Assembly: GCA_905331475.1 (NCBI GenBank)
Contig: CAJNYU010002647.1
Coordinates: 62,001-126,000 of the forward strand
Length of the DNA: 64,000 nt
Direction: 5' to 3'
Origin: Rotaria socialis
Taxonomy: Eukaryota; Rotifera; Eurotatoria; Philodinida; Philodinidae
Below are positions 40,463-60,197 of this stretch, piece after piece. Position numbers and translations under genes: made by a program. The notes below the pieces were generated by a model, which saw only the letters and a program-made list of their open reading frames with translations, did not search any database and was not told the origin of the DNA. The stretch's first letter is position 1. Each line of letters begins with the position of its first letter.

Positions 40463-40944
40463 TAGGTCAATGTATTACACATGTACACACTTGACAGAAA
40501 CAAACTTGATCAGCAATAATTGCTGTCATCTGATATATTTTTCTTACTAGTCAATATGAACAATTGTGTTTTTTTTTGCATGGACGAATTAATAATAATA
40601 AAAATAATATTAGATTTGTTTGTTTGCTTGAAAAAAATATAAATTAGTTTTATGTCATAGTTAATTCATCGTATTTTAACAAAATAAAATATAAGATCCT
40701 TATTATTTAATATATACTATCAGCGCTTAACAATACTTGAAAACAATCATGTTCCTAAATACATATTGAAATCATTTGAAGAAGAAAAAAAAAGAAGAGT
40801 TCTTTTAACTTTCATCCTATTTAGCTTCAAAATTTATTAATATAATGAAATACAAATAACTAACAGAAAAATATGTGTATATATTATCTTGAATAAATAT
40901 AATAGAAAATTATTTACAATTTCAAATAAACAACAACAAGAAAG
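40463..40944. other. Convergent 3' region
   Basis: AT-rich 3' flank shared by the plus-strand phosphoesterase and the minus-strand Nanos gene. It contains several AATAAA-like signals in both orientations (for example near 40600 and 40890). No gene is seen. Confidence 0.4.
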
Positions 40945-41651
40945 TTAATTTTTCTTCATAGCTAATTCAATTTCACGCATACGTCGGTTAGCTTTTATTT
41001 CAGCTTTAATAGGACAATATTTCATTGTATGTGCTTGATCACCTGATACTTGACAACGTGGACATTTATGAGCACGAAGTATTGGACACAATGTTATCAT
41101 TTTTTCATTATCACGAAGACGATGCGACGAATAAATATCATAGGATTCGCCGTTCGCTTTACAAAATGCACATTCAATATATTCACCTAGTTGTTCACGA
41201 CGCCAACGAGCAGTTACAACTAATGACGATAAATCAAATGAAACTGAACGTAATGGTAAAATAATCGATGAACGTTTATTAGAATTTGATGATGATGATG
41301 ATGATGATGTTGTTGGAGATGATGGAATCTAAATAGACTAGTTAATATAATATATTTATCATTGTATAATTTACCATTGATGGTACAGGACTTGGTGCAA
41401 AAACTAAAGGTACATCTGACATAAATGATGATTGAAGCTACAATACATAATTATAAATATAATTAAAAATGTAAATGAATGACTTACTACAGATGGAAAA
41501 TTAGAAAATAATGAAGGTGATGGACAACAATTACAGAATGAATGCATTGATGAAGGAAACTAAACAGTATTATCAGCGTAAAAAAATATAAATTATATTC
41601 AATATCAATAGCATACCAATGGAAGAAATGTTGAATTGTTAAAACTCATCA
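40945..41651 (-). CDS. NANOS: Nanos-type RNA-binding zinc-finger protein
   Basis: Four exons (41616-41651, 41488-41559, 41375-41437, 40945-41328) join in phase to 184 residues. The C-terminus is a Nanos domain with two CCHC zinc knuckles: CAFCKANGESYDIYSSHRLR, DNEKMITLCPILRAHKCPRC, QVSGDQAHTMKYCPI. All eight metal ligands are present in standard spacing. Nanos binds mRNAs together with Pumilio and represses translation in germ cells and early embryos. The N-terminal 100 residues are Ser/Pro-rich with a Ser run coded by a TGA/TCA repeat (41289-41309). The first exon begins with two Met codons; the first one is used here. A C-terminal tail rich in basic residues (NRRMREIELAMKKN) follows the second knuckle. 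Confidence 0.93.
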
Positions 41652-42489
41652 TGGTGGAAATAAATAACTAAGCGAAGTGGATTAAGCAATAGAAAATAAG
41701 ATTCGATTGTGAAGATATGAAAATAATATTTACTCGAAGTGAATGTCTCTCTCTATTTATAGAGCTGTGGTTGTTTTGGATATTCTAATTAGTTTACAAG
41801 CCATGTTACAACTGAAGAAGCGGTAACAAATAGGAATACACTAATTGATACAAGCAATCGAGTCTTTTATTTATAATTAAGATAAAACACAAACAATGTG
41901 TAATGTAATAGACATCAGAAAGAGAGCCGAATGTTCTATTATAGATTTTCACTCTTGTGTTGTGAATAAAATTTCAAATTGTATCTATGACATAATTTTT
42001 TTTTTTTTATTGAAAATGCTTTTGTTCTATTTGGATTGATTGGTTTGTTGATAGAATAATGTAAGCAGTGAGATAATTTATTAAATCAATAGTCATTCAT
42101 TCAAGTAACCGAATAACTTACAATTATATTATTATTTTTCAGATTCATAATCACTCGCTTTCCCGTAATGAACGACTATAGATCTTTTGTTGTATTTAAG
42201 TGTAGAAATTCTTCAAGGGTATCTTTCTTTATGTCAGTTATTTTCGTAACATTTAATTCAAAAGATAACGAGAGAGAACTTTTCAAGGAAATTTAAAATT
42301 TTGTAGGACATAAAAACTTTTTTTTTATTGCAAAGCAAAATAATGGTATAGAACAAAATTGAAATTGAATTAAAAACTTTATTCTGAATTTTTCAATGCG
42401 AACTACATGATAACAACAACAAACAATTAGAAATCGTACAAATTAATCTTCTTCTTTTTTTCTCAATTGTTCTCTCTCAGTGACGTTTA
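41652..42489. other. Intergenic, non-coding
   Basis: Upstream region of Nanos. AT-rich, with no open frame of note and no recognised RNA gene. Confidence 0.4.
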
Positions 42490-42874
42490 TTACAATGGCG
42501 ATAAATTATTGAGTTCCCTATTTCGCAATGATCTTCGTGTGCATCGAGTTCCATTATCAAAAATACCTAAAATAAGTGTACCAAATATACAAATAATAAA
42601 AAATCCTCCGACTAGACAACCAAATACAATAAGAAAAATAATAGCTGGATCGACACCGGTTACTGGATTTTTTCCTCGAATTCGTCCATAATGTTGATCT
42701 GCATAAGTGCTCACATATCCATCGTTGACTAATAATTATGAAAAAGAAGAGTTCATTTTCTCTGTTCTCATCAATTAACTTACGTTGAATTAAGATTAGT
42801 ATATTATCCATCAAAAATAATGCTCGCACGAGCATAGCAAGAGTATATTTTTGTTCTTGTGATTGATTAGACAA
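42490..42874 (-). CDS. Small single-pass membrane protein of unknown function
   Basis: Two exons (42784-42874 and 42490-42728, 55-bp intron) join in phase to 109 residues. A hydrophobic helix (PAIIFLIVFGCLVGGFFIIC and on to IFGTLILGIF) lies at about residues 58-87, followed by a short basic tail (RCTRRSLRNRE). Preceding it is GYVSTYADQHYGRIRGKNPV. The start at 42874 (MSNQSQEQ) gives the longest frame; a Met at 42835 is an alternative. Glycines spaced inside the helix (GCLVGG) could allow helix packing. Not recognised. Confidence 0.6.
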
Positions 42875-43172
42875 GATAATTTCTTTTTTTTAAAATATCT
42901 AATACGTGTCATATTAATAAATAGAATTCTACGTGATATTTACACTATGAATATGAATATTTTGACATGCTTTTAGAGAAAATAATGCACGTAACAAACT
43001 CATACTGAAACAATTACTGTCGATCTATTAATCAATAAAAGAATTTATGTGTGTGTGTTGCTTTTTTAAATTTCATGTTGATACACAAAAAAGAAAAAAT
43101 ATCTATAGCGACAAGAAATTTATTTTCATTGCTAATTCATTTTAGTTACAGTAATTTTCTTGTATCTTCATT

Positions 43173-44229
43173 ATGCCTTGTCGATCACAAAAAGTTCAAT
43201 CTAACAAAAAGAAAACAAATCCATCATCAACCATTGGAACCGAACAATCAATCCAATTGAATACGAATGCATGCAATCAAGAAGAGAGTATGCACGCTAT
43301 CGTTTTCATATAATTTTACTAAGAATTTAATTCGATTTAAATAGATAATATAATTTCTTGTTTGGAATCCATTGGCAATTCAATTATTAATAAACTAACA
43401 GGAACAGAACGTGATCGTTTAAAACAACAACTACTTATTTCTTATGCTTCGCATACAAATTCTATTCACGATCTGCCATTGTCTTCATCAAAAACTAGTT
43501 TTGAACAAGTTTTAAATGATTTACATACATTCGATTGTCACACTCAACGACAATATCGTACTGCAGGTACAGATGATCATGATTCCAGTGTAAAGAATGC
43601 TATAACAACAAATGATAATCCATTGGATATAATAATAAAAAAGCAAATCAAAAATACTAATATATTAAATGATCACTTTCCATCGTCGACAGCAATCAAA
43701 CATCATAAGAAGAAACAAACTACAAATCCAATAATAGAAAATGAAAACAAGAGTGTACCGAATATAATAACACGAACAATATGTACAAGAAGTTCTAAAC
43801 TAAATAATTTAAATAACAATAAAGAACAACCGAATCCTGGTTGATAGAAAAATCTAATTTGAATCATAGTATCCATAATATTTTCTATTTTATTTCAGTT
43901 ATTCTCACTCGTACACGTAAACGTCGATCATCTGTAACAAATAATATGGGTACATCAGCTCCAGTCAATCATAGTGAGAAATGTTTCATGATAAAATTGT
44001 TTTCAACTGTAATATCTATTATAGTTGACGATGCAAAAGGAGAAGATCATTTAGCTGTACAAAAAGCTAGTGGTATTTAGAATCATTTACTTTCTTTTCT
44101 CAATTATACATATATATTTATTTTTTTTTCTACATAGAAAATGATGTATGTGGTACAAGAGTATCTCGTAGAAAACTTCAATCGTCGGTTCCATCGATCG
44201 AGTGTTCAAAGCCTACAAACGAATTTTAA
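43173..44229 (+). CDS. Unrecognised basic, polar nuclear-like protein
   Basis: Five exons (43173-43287, 43345-43839, 43899-43973, 44025-44072, 44138-44229) join in phase to 274 residues. The N-terminus MPCRSQKVQSNKKK is basic. A possible helical region follows (CLESIGNSIINKLTGTERDR and on to LKQQLLISYAS). A long Asn/Thr-rich, likely disordered part comes next, then the basic cluster LTRTRKRRSSV, which could be a nuclear localisation signal. No domain is recognised. A chromosomal passenger or chromatin protein is possible from composition alone, but I find no family motif. The next gene starts 270 bp downstream on the same strand. Confidence 0.6.
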
Positions 44230-44498
44230 TTTCATATAAATTATTTTTCGTTGTTAATTAAGTTTTTGCTGAATACTTTAGTTAGTAAAATATCAAATAA
44301 ATGGCGCCACAAGAAATAATATATAACTGGCGCGTTTCGTTAATAACAATTTATCTTTTGTATAAAACATCGAATTCGATTTGTTTTTCTCTACTTCATT
44401 TCATTTCCTGTGTCCAAGTGTTTTTCTTTTATCGCGACTGTTTCGTTATCTATTTTATTTGCTTTTTCGTTGCGTCTCTCATAATTCATTAAACATCA

Positions 44499-46406
44499 AT
44501 GACTCACGATATGACAAATGGTACCGCAAAATTTGAACGGATGACAAAAGAAGAAAAATTACGTTTTTGCCAAGATCTTATTAAACAAGCGGCTAATTTA
44601 ACTAAGTCATCCGATATTAGTAGTGGCATTCATTCGACAGAAAGTAGATCTAGTTTAAATGGTGGTATACGTTCATCAAGTAAATCAAGTAAACGACCAC
44701 CTTCACCAAGTGGTACTCTATCGAAAAAAACTAAAAGTGGAACATTAAGTCAGAAGAACAAATTGAAATCACATACTAAATCATCTAAATCACATAAAGT
44801 CTGTGACTTCATATACTTCAGTAGTATTTTTACTAGACTTTAACTTTCTTCTTCTTCTTCTTGTCTAGACAGAAAAATCGAAGGCCAACACTCATTCACA
44901 TTCTACAACACCGGTTAGCGTTTTGCTCTTGTTTCTTTTGTATTGCTTGAATTGATTTTATTTCAAGGCTGAAGATAGTAAATCGACAGCAAATAGTAAG
45001 AAATCCATTAAAACAACTAGTGCAACTGGCCTTCGATCAAGCGCGAAAACAGGTAATAATGATTTCAATTTAATCAATGAAAATATTGCTTTCTTTTACT
45101 TGTGTCTTGATGGTAAACATAAATCAAAATCGAAGTCTTCAAAATCTGGAACAACAAAACGATCTACTTCAAAATCAGTATGTTCATAAATTAATAGATT
45201 CTTAATCCGCCATTTCTTTTTGCTTTAGTCAACGCGTAATAAGGCATCAAAGAGTAAACGACATCATACATCAAAAACTGCTTCAAATTCATCGTTGAAA
45301 CTTGATGGTACAAGCGCGATTCGTTCGACCTCACATACAAGTGGTTTGTATTTCTATATGAATATAGAACATTATAGATTTCGGTAATAATTAAAGGTAA
45401 ACATACAAAAGTGAAAAGTTCAACATCAGAAGCTGGATCGAAAACTGATTTAGAAGTAGACTACATAGATTTTTTGTTATTAAAAAATAACAATTTTTCA
45501 ATGTATTCATCATAGGGCTTTACGTCGGCTCTTATATCACCATCTAGTATTGTTTAGTTTTAAAGTTGTCCGAATAGATCGATTACTTTTTTTGAATTCT
45601 ACTAGGTATGCATACAAAATCAGGTACTGTATCGAAATCAAAAGTACACAGTCAAAGTCAACAAGCTCCTGGTAGTCATTCAAGTGTTCGTTCTATGGGT
45701 AAAATTTTTATATGACTATTGAAATTAAATCTAAAAATACTTATTTTAGTTGCTTCGAAGTCGCACAAGGCAACGAATAAAATTACAAAAGCAAAATCGA
45801 GTTCCACGAAAAAGGTCAAATTTATTATGCTAAGAGAAAAAATAAAGATATACTAGTTTGAATATATATATACTATTACAGGCGGCGACTTCAACTATTC
45901 ATTCAACAATGAAATCGACCCCGATCAGAAGCAAAAGTGGCACTAAAACTCAATTAACCACTATGAAGACTGACATGACTAAATCAAGTACAAAATCAAA
46001 AGGGAAATCTCAATCAAAAGGGAAATCTCAATCAAAACATTCTCGTATGCCAATGAAAGATAGTACGGAAACATGTGCTGTTCAATTTGTACCAAAATTT
46101 AATCCAAACTCAAACAAAAATCAAGTACCAATCTATCATCTTATTCGTCATGCATTCGGTAATATGGTTCGTGAAGCTATATGTCAATTAGATAAAGAAA
46201 AGTCAGGTGTTAGTTCACAACAAATTATCGATCACATACTAAAATATTATTCATTTCCAAACAATGTATCGGAAAGTGCTATACGTAATCGTACAATATT
46301 TACAATCAATGCGGGCCTACGTGCTGGTACTCTTCTTACAGTTAGTCCAAATAAAGGTGTTCGAATTGGTCGTATGCGACGTGTTTATCCACATATGCTT
46401 TGCTAA
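44499..46406 (+). CDS. Lys/Ser-rich protein with a C-terminal linker-histone-like (H15) winged helix
   Basis: Ten short exons (44499-44798, 44869-44913, 44968-45052, 45113-45177, 45229-45343, 45397-45455, 45516-45546, 45606-45698, 45750-45814, 45882-46406) join in phase to 460 residues. The first 340 residues are a disordered Ser/Lys/Thr tail with repeats such as KSSKSGTTKRSTSKS and KGKSQSKGKSQSK. The end resembles the H1/H5 globular domain: YHLIRHAFGNMVREAICQLD, KEKSGVSSQQIIDHILKYYS, then AIRNRTIFTINAGLRAGTLL and a short basic end. In H1 the globular domain is central or N-terminal with the basic tail behind it; here the tail precedes it. It probably binds nucleosomal or compacted DNA. The fourth exon is preceded by an intron that lacks an AG acceptor (see findings). 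Confidence 0.65.
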
Positions 46407-47508
46407 AAGAAAAAAAAAGAATGGAAAAACAACTCTCTACTTTGTTTGTCTTTTCCTTTGTATTTATGACGATTGTATGATTCTGTTTAAATAAAAGAAG
46501 AAGAAAAAAAGAAAGAAGTTTTTAATTATTCTTTCTTTTTTTCTGTTTTTTTTAAAATTTATTTATCAAATGATTCTTGTCATTGAATGCCGTCTATTAA
46601 TGTAAAAGACAGCTGCATTGTGCTTTTTATGTTGCTTGGAATAACAACCACTTCAAAACATGTCAGTGTCCCACTTGCAAGTTTCACTTTTTTCCTTTTC
46701 ATGGACGAATAATGTTCTCTCTTTTTTTTGATTTCTAAAATTAATTTACGAATCGTACGCAATCAAACAACTTTAAATAATAAGTAACGTATAACATAAT
46801 TTAACATGTTTATTGATATAGAGAGTGCGCCTTTTTTTTCACTGTCTTGAAAAAAGAAAATGGAGAATAGAAAACCTAATATTATTTCGAGGCATTTTTT
46901 AATTTGATGAAAAAGTTTTCTGTCGTGGATTTTAAAGCTCATTCACGTTCCGAGTAATTCAACTGTTATTTTTCAAATACAAGTCGTATGATGTTTTTCG
47001 GCGCAATAGAATTTATTAGTGTTTTCATTTCAATGTCTTCAATGTGTAACAAACAATTCATAATTTCTATACTGATTCTTTGTTTTTCTCGACTGGGGCC
47101 AAATTCGACCGAAGTTCAGTAAACTTTCGTAACTTTCATGTCACAATCACAGGTTACTAACCAAATAAAATTTCGACTAGATACTTTTGTGGCTTTCATC
47201 ATTTCACGACTTTAGAATTGAATCAGAGCATCATTCTATTTACTTTGCCAGCACGGAAAATAATGGGCAAGTAAACACGTTAAAAATTTTCGTATAAAAG
47301 CATCTTCGACTTGAATAGTTTTTATTGAGTTCGGCAATTTGTTAAGCTTATTTTACCTAGAAAAAAAAACGCAATCTGAATAGGATGTCGTCATGTGTCA
47401 ATTACAAATTTATAGAACAAATGTTAGAGTATCTATCCTGTGTTTTCTTTGTGTTCGTTCAGCAAAGTAAAATAAATATTCATTATTTCTATATTGTTAT
47501 AGATAAAT
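46407..47508. other. Intergenic, non-coding
   Basis: Includes the 3' flank of the linker-histone-like gene, with AATAAA near 46490, and AT-rich sequence without an open frame of note. A possible 5' untranslated splice acceptor (ATTGTTATAG) lies just before the start at 47509. Confidence 0.35.
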
Positions 47509-48303
47509 ATGATGCTTGCTGCACGACGATCAACAAATCGTATTGATATATATGATAATACTCCGTTACTGCATCAGGAATACGATGCAAATATTAATGT
47601 AAAAAGAAATAATCTTTTTTCTCCATCACCACCACCCATGTCCTATCGGGATCTACGTTCATTTATGTTAAATAAAAGTAGTCCATCAAATTTTGTACTT
47701 ATACCTCAATCATTTAATACATCGCATGAAATAAAAAATTCTTCGACTCCAGTAACAACATCAGAAAATCGTCGAAAAAGTGCACATCGAAAAAAACATA
47801 AACGTCACGGTGTTGACGTCTATCGATCACTTGTACGAACAGATTCACGTTGTTCAGCATCATCTGATCGTGATATAGCCAATGATGAAATGATCATTTT
47901 AGCTAATTCATTTATCATTGATCATATGACAGCAACACCAATAAGTGGATTTTTTCATCCACAAAATTTACCGAATATTCAAAAACATCGTCTCCATACT
48001 AATCATAGCGCTCGAATAGGAAGTAGTCATACAAAATCAAGTTACACATCATCACCATCATTACGTATTCAACATTTGGGACGGAAACCATCGGTGCCTC
48101 CAGAAGTGATGCATCGTACATCACCTATTGATTTTCTATACGAAACAGATAATAAAACAATGATGCCATCACCAGCATCAACAATAAAAACAACAGCAGC
48201 AACAACAACAACAACACTGACGACAATGATTTCACCGCCGATGCCCAAAATACCAGACCGTAAACAATTGCATGTGTATATGCCACAAATGCTTTCTTGT
48301 TAG
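47509..48303 (+). CDS. Unrecognised 264-residue polar protein
   Basis: One uninterrupted frame of 265 codons starting MMLAARRSTNRIDIYDNTPL. The protein is Ser/Thr/Pro-rich with a basic cluster RRKSAHRKKHKRHG near residue 90 and a Thr run coded by ACA repeats near 48190-48220 (residues about 228-238). Ordered-looking islands include SYRDLRSFML and IILANSFIIDHMTATPISGF. No signal peptide, membrane segment or known domain. Codon use (many CGA, CGT, TCA) resembles neighbouring true genes, which supports it being real. Further upstream non-coding exons are possible. Confidence 0.55.
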   Translation: MMLAARRSTNRIDIYDNTPLLHQEYDANINVKRNNLFSPSPPPMSYRDLRSFMLNKSSPSNFVLIPQSFNTSHEIKNSSTPVTTSENRRKSAHRKKHKRHGVDVYRSLVRTDSRCSASSDRDIANDEMIILANSFIIDHMTATPISGFFHPQNLPNIQKHRLHTNHSARIGSSHTKSSYTSSPSLRIQHLGRKPSVPPEVMHRTSPIDFLYETDNKTMMPSPASTIKTTAATTTTTLTTMISPPMPKIPDRKQLHVYMPQMLSC

Positions 48304-48912
48304 TGTGCGGAAATTTTTCTTCGTGTCACGAACTATTTATTCTACTTTTGTTGTTTTGCTTCAATAAAGAAAATACTTTTTTTTCTTTACTGCTTGAAAG
48401 CTCATAAGATTGCTGCTCAATCAAGCGAGAGTTAAATTGAAAACAAAAGCATATAGCAAGAAGAGAGAAGAAGAAAAAAGGGAAAAATACTAAATATATA
48501 TACTGTGATTTTCTTGATAACAGGAAATAGAAAAACAAACGACATTAACTGCCATTTCCATTTTTTTCCTTGCCAGAATATAAGTAAAAATTCGATTTTC
48601 TACGAATATATATATATATATATATATATGCATACGTAGAATCAATTGTCTTGAACTGTATCGACATTAAACTGTAAAAGAAAGGTAATGATCAACAAAT
48701 TGTTCATGCAGGTTTGCACTAATGCTTGCATTAGCACGATATAAAAAGCACGAGAGCTTTCAGTCTGACTGAGAGAAATAAAAAAAAAGTTAAAGAAATC
48801 TAATCATAAACATCATCATCATCGTTATTTTCTTCTTCTTTTTCTTCTTCTCTCTATGTTTCTGTGTTAGCAATCATAAAATAGCATTTGTCTCGATATA
48901 TCGTGTCTCGGA
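48304..48912. other. Intergenic, with a TA microsatellite
   Basis: A pure TA run lies at about 48608-48628, and there are TC-rich tracts at 48826-48858. No gene is seen. Confidence 0.4.
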
Positions 48913-49865
48913 ATGATTGAAACACCACAGGAAACAATTATGATGATGGTCAATGACGAACAACGTTTTGCTCTTCACTTGATCAATAATTCCAAAAAGT
49001 TATCATTTGATCGTTACGCATATTCAAGGTATAAATACGGTGATAGTAATCAAGCAAAACAATTCGGGCAAGAACTATGTACAGGTTTTTTAGAAAAATA
49101 TCATGATTTTATTCTTTCATCAAATCAACAATTCATGGCTATATCGTCACCGCGTAGTATAGTACCACCAGCAGCTTACTATATATTTCAAACATTCCTA
49201 GAAAAATTAAATCATTTTTTACAATCAAATGGACGGCCACCAGCATTAGAACATACAATACAACGTATTGGGACTATTGCAGAAGATTATTCATCTCTGT
49301 CAAGAGGCGAACGTTTCGACCGATTAATTGATGAACGTTATTCTATTGATTGTCAACCGTTGACGAATAAATCTTTATTATTTATCGATGATATTCGTAT
49401 TACAGGTAAGAATTAATATACTGATAATCTATTCAATTCAGATAATCATTTTCAAGTGCATTTTATTTTTCTCATGCAGGTATGCATGAAATGAATATCA
49501 TTCGTTTATTAAATGCATCACAAATATATAATGCACGCTTATTTCTTTATTATGCTCAATTAATAAATGATCAAATACCATCGTCGTTTGAACATGAATT
49601 AAATCGTTGTGCAATCGATAATCTTGAACAACTTTTAACAATAATTCATAATCCGGCAGCAACCTTTCAAATAAATACACGTGTGTTAAAGGAAATTCTA
49701 CGCTCAAATTTATCTGAACTCGACCAGTTTTTACATTCAATCAGTGTCGATCTCATATCGAAAATTTATTATGCATGTCTTGCATGCAATTATCAAACAA
49801 TTAAAATATTTGCTGATAGTTTGAACTATATGCATCGTTGTCTTCAACAGCGACAAAATGAATAA
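48913..49865 (+). CDS. PRPP-binding phosphoribosyltransferase of a bacterial type
   Basis: Two exons (48913-49405 and 49480-49865) join in phase to 292 residues. The PRPP-binding signature is SLLFIDDIRITGMHEMN (residues about 155-171): hydrophobic strand, two acidic residues, then the Thr-Gly-containing loop. The intron cuts inside this loop, after the Thr codon. Upstream are a helical region and KYGDSNQAKQFGQEL and AISSPRSIVPPAAYYIF; downstream a helical half (ARLFLYYAQLINDQIPSSFE). This arrangement, with H-E after the loop, resembles the stress-operon phosphoribosyltransferases of bacteria (the PRTase_3 type) more than nucleotide-salvage enzymes of animals. Substrate is unknown. A horizontal origin followed by intron gain is inference. 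Confidence 0.65.
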
Positions 49866-50086
49866 ACAGACATAAAGAAAATATTGATAATCTAAAACGA
49901 AATAATAATAATAATAATAATTAAAATAATAACTGCAGATTTGTTTAGTGGATAGAAGAACTTTTGCATACTCATAAATTTTCTTTATTTTAATGAATAT
50001 AGAAGAATGAGTATTAATGTTTACATTTAAAATCTTAATCATCAATTAAAGAACAAAAAAGGAAAGAACAAAATTGAGGCATGTTC
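49866..50086. other. Convergent 3' region
   Basis: Short AT-rich gap between two convergent genes with an ATA repeat near 49900-49920. No gene is seen. Confidence 0.4.
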
Positions 50087-50746
50087 TTATCGACGTCGAC
50101 CAAAGTATGTATCCCAATGATGTTTTCGACCAAATGATTGCCGATCAGATGGAGGTTGACCATTAGTTTCATATGAACGAATCGATGGAGAAACGAAAGC
50201 TAATGGGGAAAATATGAAATGACCGGCTCGTTTTTTGAAAAAGCTCGAGTCGCTCATACCAATACGTTCGTCCTCATTATTTGTATTAAGATCTCGTGCG
50301 AGTAAATTAAAATCATCAACAGAAATCGGTTCACGAGCATTTGTTACAAGAAGAAATGATGCTAGATATAAAAAGAAATCGGTTTCATTGATTTTTTTTA
50401 AATTAATCTCATGACAATAAAACTCATGGAGTACTTTTTTCAAAATCGAAATAGACGGCAAGATTACAATAGTGTAAAACAATCTATTTTAATACTAGTT
50501 GTGTTATGACATTAATAGTAGCAATCTATTCTATTATAAAGTTTTAAATACAAGAATTATGATCGACAATAATGTTCGAAATATGACAGGTTAACGATAA
50601 AGTGATTTATTCTATTTTTTTTTATAAAAATAAGTCTGTCATCCAAGGGTGAATTCCCATAATTTATATTGAACAATGATTATTGTACTAGTAAAAGAAG
50701 AAGAATACTTACCGATCATAAAGAGCAGATAGAAATTTGAAACCAT
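50087..50746 (-). CDS. Predicted amidated neuropeptide precursor
   Basis: Two exons (50713-50746 and 50087-50361) join in phase to 102 residues. Joining them creates a textbook signal peptide, MVSNFYLLFMIASFLLVTNA, with likely cleavage after the final Ala. An acidic spacer follows (REPISVDDFNLLARDLNTNN) to the tribasic site KKR. A peptide of about 33 residues comes next, starting AGHFIFSPLAFVSPS and ending PSDRQSF, followed by GRK. Then comes HHWDTYF followed by GRRR and the stop. Gly before dibasic sites is the standard signal for C-terminal amidation, so at least two amidated products (ending SF-amide and HHWDTYF-amide) are predicted. The intron interrupts the signal peptide, as in many invertebrate precursors. 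I recognise no known family. There are no cysteines in the mature part. Confidence 0.75.
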
Positions 50747-51528
50747 GATGAATGTTCTGGGTGACTATGATTGTTCATGTTACATTTATATGCACGATTT
50801 GATTTTTTTGACATTTATATCGAAAAAAAAAAGAGTAAGGCCTAATCAAGAAAGCCATATATATATATTGAACTAATTGCTCATGATTTTTTTGCTTCGC
50901 CTCCACAATACTAATAGAAAAAATAGTGACATTCACTATTATCTGTCACGTCATATATTCTTTTTTTTTCTTCGTTTTGTTGATTAGTGATCATCTCTTA
51001 ATTTCTTTTTATGCTACCTTTCCACAACTGTTGAGTAGCGTCTTATTCGTTTATCTATTTTCAATAGTCCTAAAGTTACGAATAAATATCGGAATTTACT
51101 AATCAGACTAAAAAATAATTCTAATTACTGAAAGATAAGCTTATTGAAAGAGACGGGAAAAGATCATTGTAAAAATGTATCAGATTGTGTATGCCACACT
51201 TAGCCTTGTCATAGGTGTCATATAGATAATGATGTGCTATTATGAATACAGAACAACGCACATAGACAAGGCATGCATATATATTAAATTACAAAAGAAA
51301 AAAAAAACGCCATGAACAAACAAACAAACAAAATTTGTCTTTTCATATATCTATGTTGTCTCATCATCAATATATACAATAATGCCACTGTATGAGCAAA
51401 ATGACTACTGAAGAAAAACAAAAAGAAAAAGTAATCAAACAAAAAAAGAAACATTTTTTCCTGTTTTGATCAATGACCAGCATCACAAAAAAAGGAGAAA
51501 GGCAAACAAATAACTAATTTTAAAAAAA
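50747..51528. other. Intergenic, non-coding
   Basis: Upstream of the neuropeptide-like gene and 3' of HECW. A-rich tracts and a short TA run near 50859-50870; no gene or RNA recognised. Confidence 0.4.
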
Positions 51529-60197
<8,669 letters not shown>

